Notes: generated by a model from the sequence alone, not told the origin. A DNA stretch of 9,602 bases from Klenkia sp. (GCA_025966215.1 JAOPVM010000018.1:1-9602); one strand, 5' to 3'; counted from the stretch's first letter, positions 1-6,916 are shown. Numbers and translations: made by a program.

Positions 1-770
1 GAGTCGGTCGTGTTGACGCTCTGCCCACCCGGGCCCGAGGAGCGGAAGACGTCGATCCGCAGCTCGTTCTCGGGGATGTCGATGTGGTCGGTCGCCTCGG
101 TGACCGGCAGCACCTCGACGCCGGCGAAGGAGGTCTGCCGGCGCCCCTGGTTGTCGAACGGCGAGATGCGCTCCAGCCGGTGGGTGCCCTGCTCGACCGA
201 GAGGGTGCCGTAGGCGTAGGGCTGCTTGACCGCGAAGGTGGCCGACTTGATGCCGGCCTCCTCGGCGTAGGAGGTGTCGTAGACCTCGGTCGGGTAGCCC
301 TTGCGCTCGGCCCAGCGCAGGTACATGCGCAGCAGCATCTCGGCGAAGTCGGCGGCGTCCACGCCCCCGGCCTCCGAGCGGATGGTCACCAGGGCCTCGC
401 GGGCGTCGTACTCCCCGGAGAGCAGGGTGCGGACCTCGAGCTCCTCGATGGACTTGTGCAGGCCCTCCATCTCGCGCTCGGCCTCGGCGCGGGTGGCCTC
501 GTCGTCCTCCTCGGCCGCCATCTCCCACAGCACCCCGACGTCGTCGATCCGGCTGCGCAGGTCCTCGACGCGACGCAGGTCGCCCTGCAGGTAGGACAGC
601 CGCGAGGTGAGCTTCTGGGCGGTCTCGACGTCGTCCCAGAGGTCCGGGGCGGCGGACTGCTGTTCCAGGTCGCGGATCTCCTCGCGCAGGTCGTCGAGCT
701 TGAGCACGGTCTCGATGGACCGCAGCGTCCCGTTCAGGTCGTCCAGGCGGGAGGAGAAGTCAGCGGCCAC
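1..770 (-). CDS. prfB: Peptide chain release factor 2 (RF2), N-terminal 256 residues, 3' end outside window
   Basis: RF2 recognises UGA and UAA stop codons in the ribosomal A site and triggers hydrolysis of peptidyl-tRNA. The reading frame starts at a GTG at 770-768 ([14 protein letters not shown]...) and runs off the left edge. The codon-recognition tripeptide SPF is at residues 203-205 (ERISPFDNQ), which marks RF2 rather than RF1 (PxT). The catalytic GGQ is at residues 248-250 ([10 protein letters not shown]), close to its position in the Escherichia coli protein. The N-terminal helical domain is acidic and coiled-coil-like. About 110-120 residues are missing compared with the usual length near 370. 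The frame is uninterrupted through the region where many bacteria carry an in-frame UGA and a +1 programmed frameshift, so that autoregulation is absent here; as far as I know that is usual in actinobacteria. No Shine-Dalgarno is visible before the GTG. Identification is very secure; the start is likely. Confidence 0.97.
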   Translation of the reverse strand, partial: MAADFSSRLDDLNGTLRSIETVLKLDDLREEIRDLEQQSAAPDLWDDVETAQKLTSRLSYLQGDLRRVEDLRSRIDDVGVLWEMAAEEDDEATRAEAEREMEGLHKSIEELEVRTLLSGEYDAREALVTIRSEAGGVDAADFAEMLLRMYLRWAERKGYPTEVYDTSYAEEAGIKSATFAVKQPYAYGTLSVEQGTHRLERISPFDNQGRRQTSFAGVEVLPVTEATDHIDIPENELRIDVFRSSGPGGQSVNTTD

Positions 771-774
771 GTCT

Positions 775-790
775 GACCACGGTAGTGGTC
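775..790. repeat. 16-bp perfect inverted repeat directly upstream of prfB
   Basis: GACCAC (775-780) and GTGGTC (785-790) are exact reverse complements around a 4-nt centre. The element ends 4 nt before the prfB start codon and covers the candidate -10 box. It could be an operator or, if transcription starts further upstream, a hairpin next to the start codon. The 39-bp gap between the GGDEF-EAL gene and prfB holds nothing else I can see. Confidence 0.5.
779..784 (-). promoter_or_regulatory. Candidate -10 box for a leaderless prfB transcript
   Basis: On the minus strand TACCGT fits the actinobacterial -10 pattern TAnnnT. It is followed by only 8 nt before the GTG start of prfB, so transcription would begin at or next to the start codon. 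This fits the lack of a Shine-Dalgarno sequence. No good -35 hexamer is seen at 17-18 bp. The box overlaps a perfect palindrome at 775-790. This is an inference from pattern and spacing only. Confidence 0.35.
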
Positions 791-809
791 GCCCACCAGT
801 CGGGACAGC

Positions 810-2582
810 TCAGCCGGGGACGACGGCCCGACGCCGACTGCGCGAGCCCAGCCAGCGGGGCAGGTCCGCGGCCGGCATCGGGCGGGCGATGACGAAGCCC
901 TGGCCGTACGTGCAGCCCAGCGCGGTGACGGTGGCCAGCTGCTCCTCGGTCTCCACGCCCTCGGCGACGCTGCGCATGCCGCAGGCCCGGGCCAGGCTGA
1001 CCACCGTCTCCACCGCAGCGGCGGACTGGCTGGCCCGCTTGTGGCCGGCTCCGGCCACCCCGGCGACCAGGCTGCGGTCGATCTTGAGGATCCCGGCGGG
1101 CATGGAGACGATCTGGCCCAGGCAGGAGAACCCGCTGCCGAAGTCGTCGATGGACACCTCGATGCCCGAGACGCGCAGCTCGGCGAACTGGGCGGCGGCC
1201 CGCTCGGGGTCCTCGGCGACGCTGGTCTCGGTCAGCTCGAGCACCAGCCGCTCGGGCCGCAGTCCCGACTCGGCCAGCGCCGCGGTCACGTCGGCGACCA
1301 GCGTGCCGGCGCCGATGTGGGTGGCGCTGATGTTCACCGCCGCGGTCAACGGCAGGCCCATGGCGTCCCAGGCAGCGGCGTCGCGGGCGACGGTGCCCAG
1401 CACCCAGCGGGTGAGCTCGCCGACCAGCCCGGAGGCCTCGGCGTCGGGGATGAACTCCCCCGGCGGCAGCAGCCCGCGCTCGGGGTGCTGCCAGCGCACC
1501 AGCGCCTCGACCCCGGTGACGGCACGGGTGCGCAGGTGCATCAGCGGTTGGTAGTGCACGACGAGCTGGCCGGCGGCGATCGCGTCGTGCAGCTCCGACG
1601 CCACCCGCAGCCGGCGTTCGGCGGCGACCCGCAGGTCCGGGGAGAACAGCCGCACGGTGTTCCGGCCGGCGGCCTTGGCCGCGTAGACCGCGAGGTCGGC
1701 GTCGCGGACCAGGTCGGTGGCCCGGTCGACCTGGCGGGCGGTGGCGACGGCGATGCCCACGCTCACGGTCAGCGGGACGACGGCGTCGGCCACCCGGAAG
1801 GGCTCGGCGAAGGCGTCCTGGCAGCGCAGCGCGAGGGCTGCGGCGTCGGACTCCGTGCAGCCCCGGCCGAGGACGACGAACTCGTCACCGCCGAGGCGGC
1901 CCACGGTGTCCTCCTCGCGGGTGTGCTCGGCCAGCCGCAGCGCCACGTCGCGGATCAGCTGGTCGCCGGCGTCGTGGCCGAGGCTGTCGTTGACGGCCTT
2001 GAACCCGTCCACGTCGAGGAACAGCACCGCGACCGGCCGGTCGGCGTCCCCGGTGAGCTCGGCGGCGATGAGCTCCTGCAGGTGCCGGCGGTTGGGCAGG
2101 TCGGTGAGGTGGTCGACCCGGTCCCGGCGGGCGGTGGCCCGGACGGCCTCGACCCGGGCGGTGATGTCGGTGTGGGTGACCACGAGCAGCCCGTCGGCAT
2201 CGACCCGGGCGGCCTGCACGTGCACCCACCGGCCGGTCTGCCCGGGGGCCAGCGCGCAGTCGACCGAGACCGGGTCGCCGCCGTGCGCGGAGAGCTCGCC
2301 CAGCGCGGCGAGCAGGCCGCGCACGTCCCCGTCGTCCCGGACGGCCAGCACGGCCTCGCCGTAGTCGTCACCGACGGTGACCGGGAGCCCGGGCCGGTGC
2401 TGCAACTGATCGGTCCACGCCACGTTGACCTGCAGGATCGTGCCGTCGGGGTGCAGCAGGACCGCGGGTGCGGGCAGCGCGTCGAGGACCCCGCCGAGCA
2501 GCGGAGGTGCCGCGGGGGTCGCCCGGGCGCGGTGTCCGCCCGCACGGGGACCGTCCACGAGGGGGACAGCGGGTGACGACAC
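810..2582 (-). CDS. PAS-GGDEF-EAL cyclic-di-GMP turnover protein
   Basis: This is a cytoplasmic 590-aa protein of the diguanylate cyclase/phosphodiesterase family, which makes c-di-GMP from GTP (GGDEF) and linearises it to pGpG (EAL). A PAS-like sensor region covers about residues 30-145 and ends in the typical HTDITARVEA linker. GGDEF is intact at 231-235, with metal-binding FLDVDGF at 188-194 and an RxxD inhibitory I-site (REED) at 222-225, five residues upstream. The EAL domain covers about 330-580. It has EAL at 359-361, NIS at 417-419, ELTE from 449, DDFGSG at 479-484, KID at 500-502, EGVE at 541-544 and QGF at 561-563, so the metal and catalytic residues appear present. No membrane segment or signal peptide is seen. 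The start is a GTG at 2582 and no Shine-Dalgarno is visible. It lies between the Tad operon and prfB. Both activities look possible; which one dominates cannot be read from sequence. Confidence 0.96.
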   Translation of the reverse strand: MSSPAVPLVDGPRAGGHRARATPAAPPLLGGVLDALPAPAVLLHPDGTILQVNVAWTDQLQHRPGLPVTVGDDYGEAVLAVRDDGDVRGLLAALGELSAHGGDPVSVDCALAPGQTGRWVHVQAARVDADGLLVVTHTDITARVEAVRATARRDRVDHLTDLPNRRHLQELIAAELTGDADRPVAVLFLDVDGFKAVNDSLGHDAGDQLIRDVALRLAEHTREEDTVGRLGGDEFVVLGRGCTESDAAALALRCQDAFAEPFRVADAVVPLTVSVGIAVATARQVDRATDLVRDADLAVYAAKAAGRNTVRLFSPDLRVAAERRLRVASELHDAIAAGQLVVHYQPLMHLRTRAVTGVEALVRWQHPERGLLPPGEFIPDAEASGLVGELTRWVLGTVARDAAAWDAMGLPLTAAVNISATHIGAGTLVADVTAALAESGLRPERLVLELTETSVAEDPERAAAQFAELRVSGIEVSIDDFGSGFSCLGQIVSMPAGILKIDRSLVAGVAGAGHKRASQSAAAVETVVSLARACGMRSVAEGVETEEQLATVTALGCTYGQGFVIARPMPAADLPRWLGSRSRRRAVVPG

Positions 2583-2589
2583 GGCGGCC

Positions 2590-2595
2590 AGCGTA
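2590..2595 (-). promoter_or_regulatory. Candidate -10 box for a leaderless GGDEF-EAL transcript
   Basis: TACGCT on the minus strand matches TAnnnT and lies 7 nt before the GTG start of the c-di-GMP gene. That spacing would place the transcription start at the start codon, agreeing with the missing Shine-Dalgarno. A convincing -35 hexamer is not seen; a GTGACA further upstream is 24 bp away, which is too far. The rest of the 118-bp gap back to the pseudopilin stop shows no gene. Confidence 0.35.
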
Positions 2596-2700
2596 GGGAA
2601 GAGCAGTCCGCTCCCGCTCTGTCACCGAGCGCTCACGGGGCACCCGTCGGTGTGTCGCCCGGTCGCGTCACCGGATGTGACCCCATCCGTCTCACCCGCC

Positions 2701-3150
2701 TCAGGGGTCGACGTAGCGGTCCCGCTCGACCACGAACTGGCCGGTGGCGGTGTTGGCGTCGATGAACTCCGGCAGCAGCGGCACCCGGACGGTCACGGTG
2801 ACGCAGACGCTGAACTCCTCCCCCGGCACCAGCGCGGGCCGGTACCCGCCGTTGGTGGCGGTGCACTCCACCCCGGCCGGCAGGTAGGCGATCCGCACGT
2901 CGGTCGCCTCGACCGACTGGTCCTCCACGGCCAGCGCCACCGCCGCCTCGGCCCGGGCGGCACCGGTCACCGGGTCGGGTGCGGTGCCGATCGCGCGGCC
3001 GGCCTCCCGCGCCGCGGCGTCGGCGGCGAAGACCCCGCGCTGGACGGCGCTGAACCCGGCGACCAGGTAGACCAGCGGCACGAAGACGACGAGGGCGATG
3101 AAGACGAACTCGACGATCGCCGAACCGCGTTCGGTGTCGTCCGGCCTCAC
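2701..3150 (-). CDS. tadE: TadE-like pseudopilin (second TadE/F-type protein of the Tad operon)
   Basis: This 149-aa protein is a minor pilin-like component of the Tad pilus. The N terminus MRPDDTERGSAIVEFVFIAL carries the prepilin-peptidase motif G|xxxxE: predicted cleavage is after Gly9, with Glu14 at mature position +5. It is followed by one hydrophobic segment at about 12-33. The C-terminal domain would lie outside the membrane and contains Cys96 and Cys116, which could form a disulfide. The start is a GTG at 3150-3148 that overlaps the TGA of the upstream pseudopilin gene (GTGA), indicating translational coupling. It is the last gene of the operon. TadE and TadF names are hard to separate by sequence. 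I call this one TadE because it keeps the canonical Glu; the family assignment is firm, the letter is not. Confidence 0.85.
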   Translation of the reverse strand: MRPDDTERGSAIVEFVFIALVVFVPLVYLVAGFSAVQRGVFAADAAAREAGRAIGTAPDPVTGAARAEAAVALAVEDQSVEATDVRIAYLPAGVECTATNGGYRPALVPGEEFSVCVTVTVRVPLLPEFIDANTATGQFVVERDRYVDP

Positions 3151-3545
3151 ACGGCCTCCTCCACGGCGCGCCCGGTGACCTGCAGCGGGAGCAGACCGCC
3201 GAGCGCGGCCAGCAACGTGGGCACCTGGCCGGAGCAGCGGACGACGACGAGGGTCAGCCCCGTGCCGTCGGTCTCCTGGGCGCTGGCGCAGTCCAGTCCG
3301 GCTGCGGTCTGCGCACCGGTGGCGGCGGCGACCACCTCGAGGGTGCGATCGGCACCGACGGCGGCCGGGACGTCGGCGTTGGCCGCGTACCGGGCGCCCT
3401 CCTGGGCGCTGGCGGTGACCACGTTGCGCACGTGCACGTAGACCGCGACCTGCAGCACCGCCAGCAGCAGGACGACGACGAGCACCGCGACGAACACGAA
3501 GTCGACGACGGCGCTGCCGCGCTCGCGGTCTCCGGGATCAGCCAC
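3147..3545 (-). CDS. TadE/TadF-type pseudopilin with Asp in place of Glu at +5
   Basis: This 132-aa pilin-like protein has an N terminus MADPGDRERGSAVVDFVFVA: predicted prepilin cleavage after Gly10, and Asp15 at mature position +5 where Glu is normal. One long hydrophobic segment (about 16-38) is followed by an extracytoplasmic domain with Cys86 and Cys104. I chose the GTG at 3545-3543, which overlaps the TGA of the upstream 66-aa pilin gene (GTGGCTGA). A longer in-frame start at 3599 exists, but it would give a 62-bp overlap and a leader rich in Pro and Cys, so it is less likely. The arrangement suggests co-translation with both neighbours. It probably works with the TadE-like protein in pilus initiation or stability; that role is inferred from the family. 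Confidence 0.82.
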   Translation of the reverse strand: MADPGDRERGSAVVDFVFVAVLVVVLLLAVLQVAVYVHVRNVVTASAQEGARYAANADVPAAVGADRTLEVVAAATGAQTAAGLDCASAQETDGTGLTLVVVRCSGQVPTLLAALGGLLPLQVTGRAVEEAV

Positions 3546-3738
3546 CGCCGCTGGTGACCGAGGACAGTGCGTTCTGCACGGCGGTGACGATGGCCTCACG
3601 GAACGGGACGAGGATCGCGAGCACCAGGGCCGCGGTCATCACGGTGATCATCACCCAGCCGGGCACGTCGCCCCGCTCGGGATCCTCGCCGCGCAGACGG
3701 GTGACCAGCGCAGCGAGCAGGACGGTCAGGACGGGCAT
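3538..3738 (-). CDS. Small Flp-pilin-like protein of the Tad operon, with non-canonical prepilin motif
   Basis: This 66-aa protein sits where the Flp pilin gene is usually found, between tadC and the TadE/F genes. It has a 23-residue leader ending ERG, then DVPGWVMITVMTAALVLAIL as the start of the mature hydrophobic segment (about 26-45), and a short C terminus ending SGGG. The predicted cleavage is G23|D24. Mature position +5 is Trp28, not the Glu that pilins use for assembly. The leader also has a hydrophobic stretch (residues 3-12), which is unusual for Flp leaders. The ATG at 3738-3736 is preceded by a good Shine-Dalgarno (GAGGAG, about 8 nt away), the clearest in the window, and a 43-bp gap with a hairpin separates it from tadC. 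That fits a product needed in higher amounts. I recall similar GDVPGW proteins in actinobacterial tad loci, mostly unnamed. A real gene is likely; its role as the main pilin is inferred. Confidence 0.8.
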   Translation of the reverse strand: MPVLTVLLAALVTRLRGEDPERGDVPGWVMITVMTAALVLAILVPFREAIVTAVQNALSSVTSGGG

Positions 3739-3743
3739 GCGGT

Positions 3744-3754
3744 GCTCTCCTCGG
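3744..3754 (-). promoter_or_regulatory. Strong Shine-Dalgarno for the Flp-like gene
   Basis: On the minus strand the purine run GAGGAGAG lies about 6-13 nt before the ATG at 3738. Other genes in the operon rely on overlapping starts and have weak or no ribosome binding sites, so this one stands out and supports both the start codon and independent, stronger translation. Confidence 0.6.
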
Positions 3755-3760
3755 GTTCCA

Positions 3761-3775
3761 CGGCGGTTTCCACCG
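3761..3775 (-). promoter_or_regulatory. Intercistronic hairpin between tadC and the Flp-like gene
   Basis: In the minus-strand RNA CGGUGG-AAA-CCGCCG forms a 6-bp stem (one G-U pair) with a 3-nt loop. It lies 6 nt after the tadC stop and about 22 nt before the pilin start. It might stabilise or process the pilin part of the message, or weakly attenuate it. The stem is short, so function is uncertain. Confidence 0.35.
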
Positions 3776-3781
3776 ACGCCC

Positions 3782-4723
3782 TCACTGGGCGAGGGTGACG
3801 ATGCTGATCAGCCCCGGGAACAGGGCGAACAGGACGGTGACGGGCAGGACCAGGAAGACGACCGGGACCATCATCTGGATCTCCTTGGCCCCGCCGGCCT
3901 CCAGCAGCCGGCGCTTGCCGGCCTCCCGGACGTCGGCGGCCTGGGCCCGGAGCACCTCGGCCAGCGGCGTGCCCCGCTCGACGGCGACGATGACGCCGTC
4001 GACGAAGCGGGCCAGCGCGTCCAGCGACGTCCGGTCGGCGACCTGCTGCAGCGCCTCGACCAGCGGCACCCCGGCCCGGGCCCGACCGAGCGCGCCGCCG
4101 AGCTCGCGGGCCAGCTCCCCGCCGGAGAGCCGGGTGACCCGGGCGATCGCGGCCGTGGGGCTCTCCCCGGCGGTGACGGCCAGGGCGAGCAGCTCGGCGA
4201 CCACCGGGAACTCGGCGAGCAGGAGCTCCTCGCGTTTGCTCACCTGCTGGGTCAGCCACCAGTCGCGGCCCAGTACGCCACCCACCAGGCCCGCGACGCA
4301 GAGGAGCACCGCCGTCAGCACGTTCACGCTGCCGGCGAGCACCGACCCGACCGCGGTCAGCACGGCGCCACCGAGCAGGCCGAGACCGCCCCAGACCACC
4401 TGCTCGACGCGGACGTCCTCGACCGTCGTCTCGGTGGCCAGCGCGTCCAGCCGCCGGCGCACCGCGACCCGACCACCGAGCAACCGGTCGACGAACCGGG
4501 CGCCGTCCCCCAGCGCCGGTCCGAAGACCCGCCTGGCGGCCGAGAGCAGCCCCGGCTGGGTGGCGGTGCCGAGCAGCCGGGAGGGCGGCGGGGTGTCCTG
4601 CACGTAGGGCGCGAGCCGGTCGGCCAGGCGGACGGGGCGGGCCGGGGGTGCGTAGGCCAGCAGCAGGACCAGCCCGGTGGCCGTCGTCAGCCCCAGCAGC
4701 ACGCCGGTCAGGCCGGCGCTCAC
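3782..4723 (-). CDS. tadC: TadC-like inner-membrane platform protein (type II secretion F domain)
   Basis: This 313-aa integral membrane protein would form, with TadB, the platform on which TadA drives pilus assembly. Hydrophobic segments are at about 5-23, 108-130, 133-152 and 285-311. The cytoplasmic T2SF domain lies at about 165-285, with the typical EFPVVAELLALAVTAGES start and the GTPLAEVLRAQA segment, and the C terminus is FPGLISIVTLAQ as expected for TadC. The GTG start at 4723-4721 overlaps the tadB TGA (GTGA), so the two are coupled. Length and domain order match actinobacterial TadC proteins. No frameshift or missing segment is seen. Confidence 0.93.
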   Translation of the reverse strand: MSAGLTGVLLGLTTATGLVLLLAYAPPARPVRLADRLAPYVQDTPPPSRLLGTATQPGLLSAARRVFGPALGDGARFVDRLLGGRVAVRRRLDALATETTVEDVRVEQVVWGGLGLLGGAVLTAVGSVLAGSVNVLTAVLLCVAGLVGGVLGRDWWLTQQVSKREELLLAEFPVVAELLALAVTAGESPTAAIARVTRLSGGELARELGGALGRARAGVPLVEALQQVADRTSLDALARFVDGVIVAVERGTPLAEVLRAQAADVREAGKRRLLEAGGAKEIQMMVPVVFLVLPVTVLFALFPGLISIVTLAQ

Positions 4724-5583
4724 TGGAGCACCCGCAGGTCCTGCGGCAGCCGACCGATCCGCAGCATGAGGCGGTAGGCGGCGACGCAGACCACCCCGCC
4801 GGCGACCAGGATCGCCGTCCCGACCGGGCTGTCGTAGGCGGCCAGGGTCTGCTGCTGGGTGGCCAGCAGGAGGAGCACGACCCAGGGGGCACCGACGGCC
4901 AACCGGGCCGCCTGCACGACCCAGCCCTGCCGGGTCTCCAGCTCCGCGCGGGCCCGGGCGTCCTCGCGCAGGAAGCCGGCCAGGGTGCGCAGCACGCGGC
5001 CCAGGTCGCTGCCGCCGACCTCGCGGGCCACTCGCAGCGTCTCCACGATCCGGTCACCGACCGGATCGGCCAGGTCGGCCTTGAGCCGGTCGAGGGAGTC
5101 GGCGAACCGCCCGGTGGCCCGGTGGTCGGCGGCGAACCGGCCGAACGGGGCCCGCAGCGCCTCGGGTCCGCGGACGGCGAGCGCACCGAGGGCCTCGGGC
5201 AGGCTGAGCCCGGCCCGGACGGCGGACGCCAGGTTGTCCACCACCTCGGGCCAGACCTCGCGCAGGTCGGCCCGGCGCTTGCCGGCCAACCGCTTGACCA
5301 GCAGGTACGGGGTCGCGGCACCGAAACCGCCGAAGACCAGGCTGATGGTCACCGTGCTGGTGGTGACGAGCACGAGGACCGCGACGGCGAGCCCGAGGAC
5401 GACCTGGAGGGCGAGCAGCTGGGCCGGGTTGATCCCGGTGAGCCCGGCGGCGGACAACAGCTGGTGGCGGCGGCCCGACCGGCGGGGCCCGACCGGCTTC
5501 CGCGGCGCACGGGGCCCGCTGCGCCAGACCAGCAGCAGGCCGACGCCGACGGCGAGCCCGAGCAGGGCGCCGGGGATGCTCAC
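4720..5583 (-). CDS. tadB: TadB-like inner-membrane platform protein (type II secretion F domain)
   Basis: This 287-aa membrane protein is the partner of TadC. It begins MSIPGALLGLAVGVGLLLVW (first membrane segment about 4-20), has paired hydrophobic segments at about 53-95, a cytoplasmic T2SF domain at about 108-222 (REVWPEVVDNLASAVRAGLS, then REVGGSDLGRVLRTLAGFLR), and two more membrane segments at about 226-242 and 254-273. The frame is open well upstream into tadA, but the protein resembles TadB only from here. The GTG at 5583-5581 overlaps the tadA stop as GTGA, the same coupling as tadB/tadC, so I chose it as the start. Confidence 0.93.
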   Translation of the reverse strand: MSIPGALLGLAVGVGLLLVWRSGPRAPRKPVGPRRSGRRHQLLSAAGLTGINPAQLLALQVVLGLAVAVLVLVTTSTVTISLVFGGFGAATPYLLVKRLAGKRRADLREVWPEVVDNLASAVRAGLSLPEALGALAVRGPEALRAPFGRFAADHRATGRFADSLDRLKADLADPVGDRIVETLRVAREVGGSDLGRVLRTLAGFLREDARARAELETRQGWVVQAARLAVGAPWVVLLLLATQQQTLAAYDSPVGTAILVAGGVVCVAAYRLMLRIGRLPQDLRVLQ

Positions 5584-6818
5584 CGGCGGTCCCCGAGCAG
5601 AGCGGGCAGGTCCAGGCCGAGGGCTGCGTACCGCTCCGTGTGCGGCGGGTGCCCGTCGGCGCGGACCAGCCGACCGTCCCGGGTGGTGAACACGTCGGCG
5701 GTCTCCACGACGGTGCCCTCGGTGCGACCGGGCAGCGCCACGACCTCCCGCACCCGCCGCTGGCCGGAGGGGTCGGTGCCCACGTGCACGACCAGGTCGA
5801 CGCTGCTGGCCACGGTGGGGACGACGAAGGCGTGCCCGATGTTCTCCCCCGCCAGCAGCGGGAGGGTGCACATCTTGACCACGGCCTCCCGGGCGGAGTT
5901 CGCGTGCAGCGTGCACATGCCGGGCAGACCGCTGTTCAGCGCGATGAGCAGGTCCAGACACTCTTCTTGACGCACCTCGCCGACGACGAGCCGGGAGGGC
6001 CGCATCCGCAGCGCCTCCTTCACCAGGCGGCGCAGCGGGATCTCCCCGGCGCCCTCCAGGTTGGCCTGCCGGGTCTGCATGGCCACGACGTCCGGCAACG
6101 GCACGCGGAGCTCGAACACCTCCTCGGCCGTGATCACCCGCTCCCGGGCCGGGATCGCTGCGCAGAGGCAGTTCAGCAGGGTGGTCTTGCCGGCCTGGGT
6201 GCCGCCGCTGACCAGGATGTTCAGCCCCGCGGCGACCGAGGCCTCCAGGAAGCGGGCGACCTGGGCGGGCAGGGTGCCCAACGCGACCAGCTCGTCGAGG
6301 GAGTGCGCCTGCAGCACGAACTTCCGGATGTTGACCGCCATGTGGCGACGGGTGACGTCCGGGATGACCACGTGCAGCCGGGACCCGTCGGGCAGCGTGG
6401 CGTCGACGAAGGGCGTGGACATGTCGATCCGCCGCCCCGACGTGCGCAACATCCGCTCGACCAGGTCGGCCAGCTGGCCGGCACCCAGGATGGTGGTGGT
6501 CAGCTCGCTGCGGCCGCGGCGGGCGATGAACACCCGGCCTGGGTCGTTGACCCAGATCTCCTCCACCTCGGGGTCGTCGAGCCAGCGTTGCAGCGGGCCG
6601 AACCCGGCGACCCGGTCCAGCACGTCCCGCACCACGGTGTCCGCGTCGACGATCGGCGGCAAGGAGGAGGACATCGACCGTTCCGCGTAGTCGGCCACGA
6701 CGTCGCGGACGAGCACCCGGATGGGCGCGGGGTCGGTGAAGGGGTCCAGACCGCGCCGCCGGATGAGCTCGCGGACCTCGCCGTCGACGACGTCGAGCGC
6801 GCTGGAGACGGTCGGCAC
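5580..6818 (-). CDS. tadA: TadA/CpaF-type secretion ATPase of the Tad pilus
   Basis: This 412-aa cytoplasmic hexameric ATPase (type II/IV secretion ATPase family) powers pilus assembly. The N-terminal domain covers about residues 1-190 and contains the family-typical DRVAGFGPLQRWLDDPEVEEIWVN stretch in two parts (69-80 and 81-91). Walker A is GGTQAGKT at 205-212, the Asp-box region is ITAEEVFEL at 229-237 with Glu in place of Asp, Walker B is RLVVGE at 276-281, and the His box is TLHAN at 303-307. All residues needed for ATP hydrolysis appear present. The start is a GTG at 6818-6816 with a GGGGG run about 5 nt upstream as a possible ribosome binding site. It is the first gene of the operon in this window. 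No tadZ precedes it; an oxidoreductase gene lies upstream instead. Confidence 0.96.
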   Translation of the reverse strand: MPTVSSALDVVDGEVRELIRRRGLDPFTDPAPIRVLVRDVVADYAERSMSSSLPPIVDADTVVRDVLDRVAGFGPLQRWLDDPEVEEIWVNDPGRVFIARRGRSELTTTILGAGQLADLVERMLRTSGRRIDMSTPFVDATLPDGSRLHVVIPDVTRRHMAVNIRKFVLQAHSLDELVALGTLPAQVARFLEASVAAGLNILVSGGTQAGKTTLLNCLCAAIPARERVITAEEVFELRVPLPDVVAMQTRQANLEGAGEIPLRRLVKEALRMRPSRLVVGEVRQEECLDLLIALNSGLPGMCTLHANSAREAVVKMCTLPLLAGENIGHAFVVPTVASSVDLVVHVGTDPSGQRRVREVVALPGRTEGTVVETADVFTTRDGRLVRADGHPPHTERYAALGLDLPALLGDRR

Positions 6819-6907
6819 GGCACCCCCGGAAGGCCAGTCGACGAGACGGTGAGACTGCCGAGACCGTACGGGTCCAGAAGGCGGTACGGGAGCGTGACCA
6901 GGGCGTC

Positions 6908-6916
6908 TGTGGACAA
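6908..6916 (-). promoter_or_regulatory. Consensus DnaA box (TTGTCCACA)
   Basis: The minus strand reads TTGTCCACA, which matches the actinobacterial DnaA-box consensus exactly. It is a single copy about 90 bp upstream of tadA, with no box cluster or dnaA/dnaN genes, so it is not an origin. It may be chance, or a DnaA-regulated promoter. Confidence 0.3.

Noticed and set aside
600..770. Programmed +1 frameshift in prfB
   Set aside because: The frame is open throughout the N-terminal region, and no in-frame UGA with a slippery CUU is present.
2667..2688. Inverted repeats after the last Tad gene (GTCAC/GTGAC and GGATG/CATCC) as a terminator
   Set aside because: The stems are only 5 bp and mutually exclusive, without a U-tract; too weak to call compared with the other hairpins in the window.
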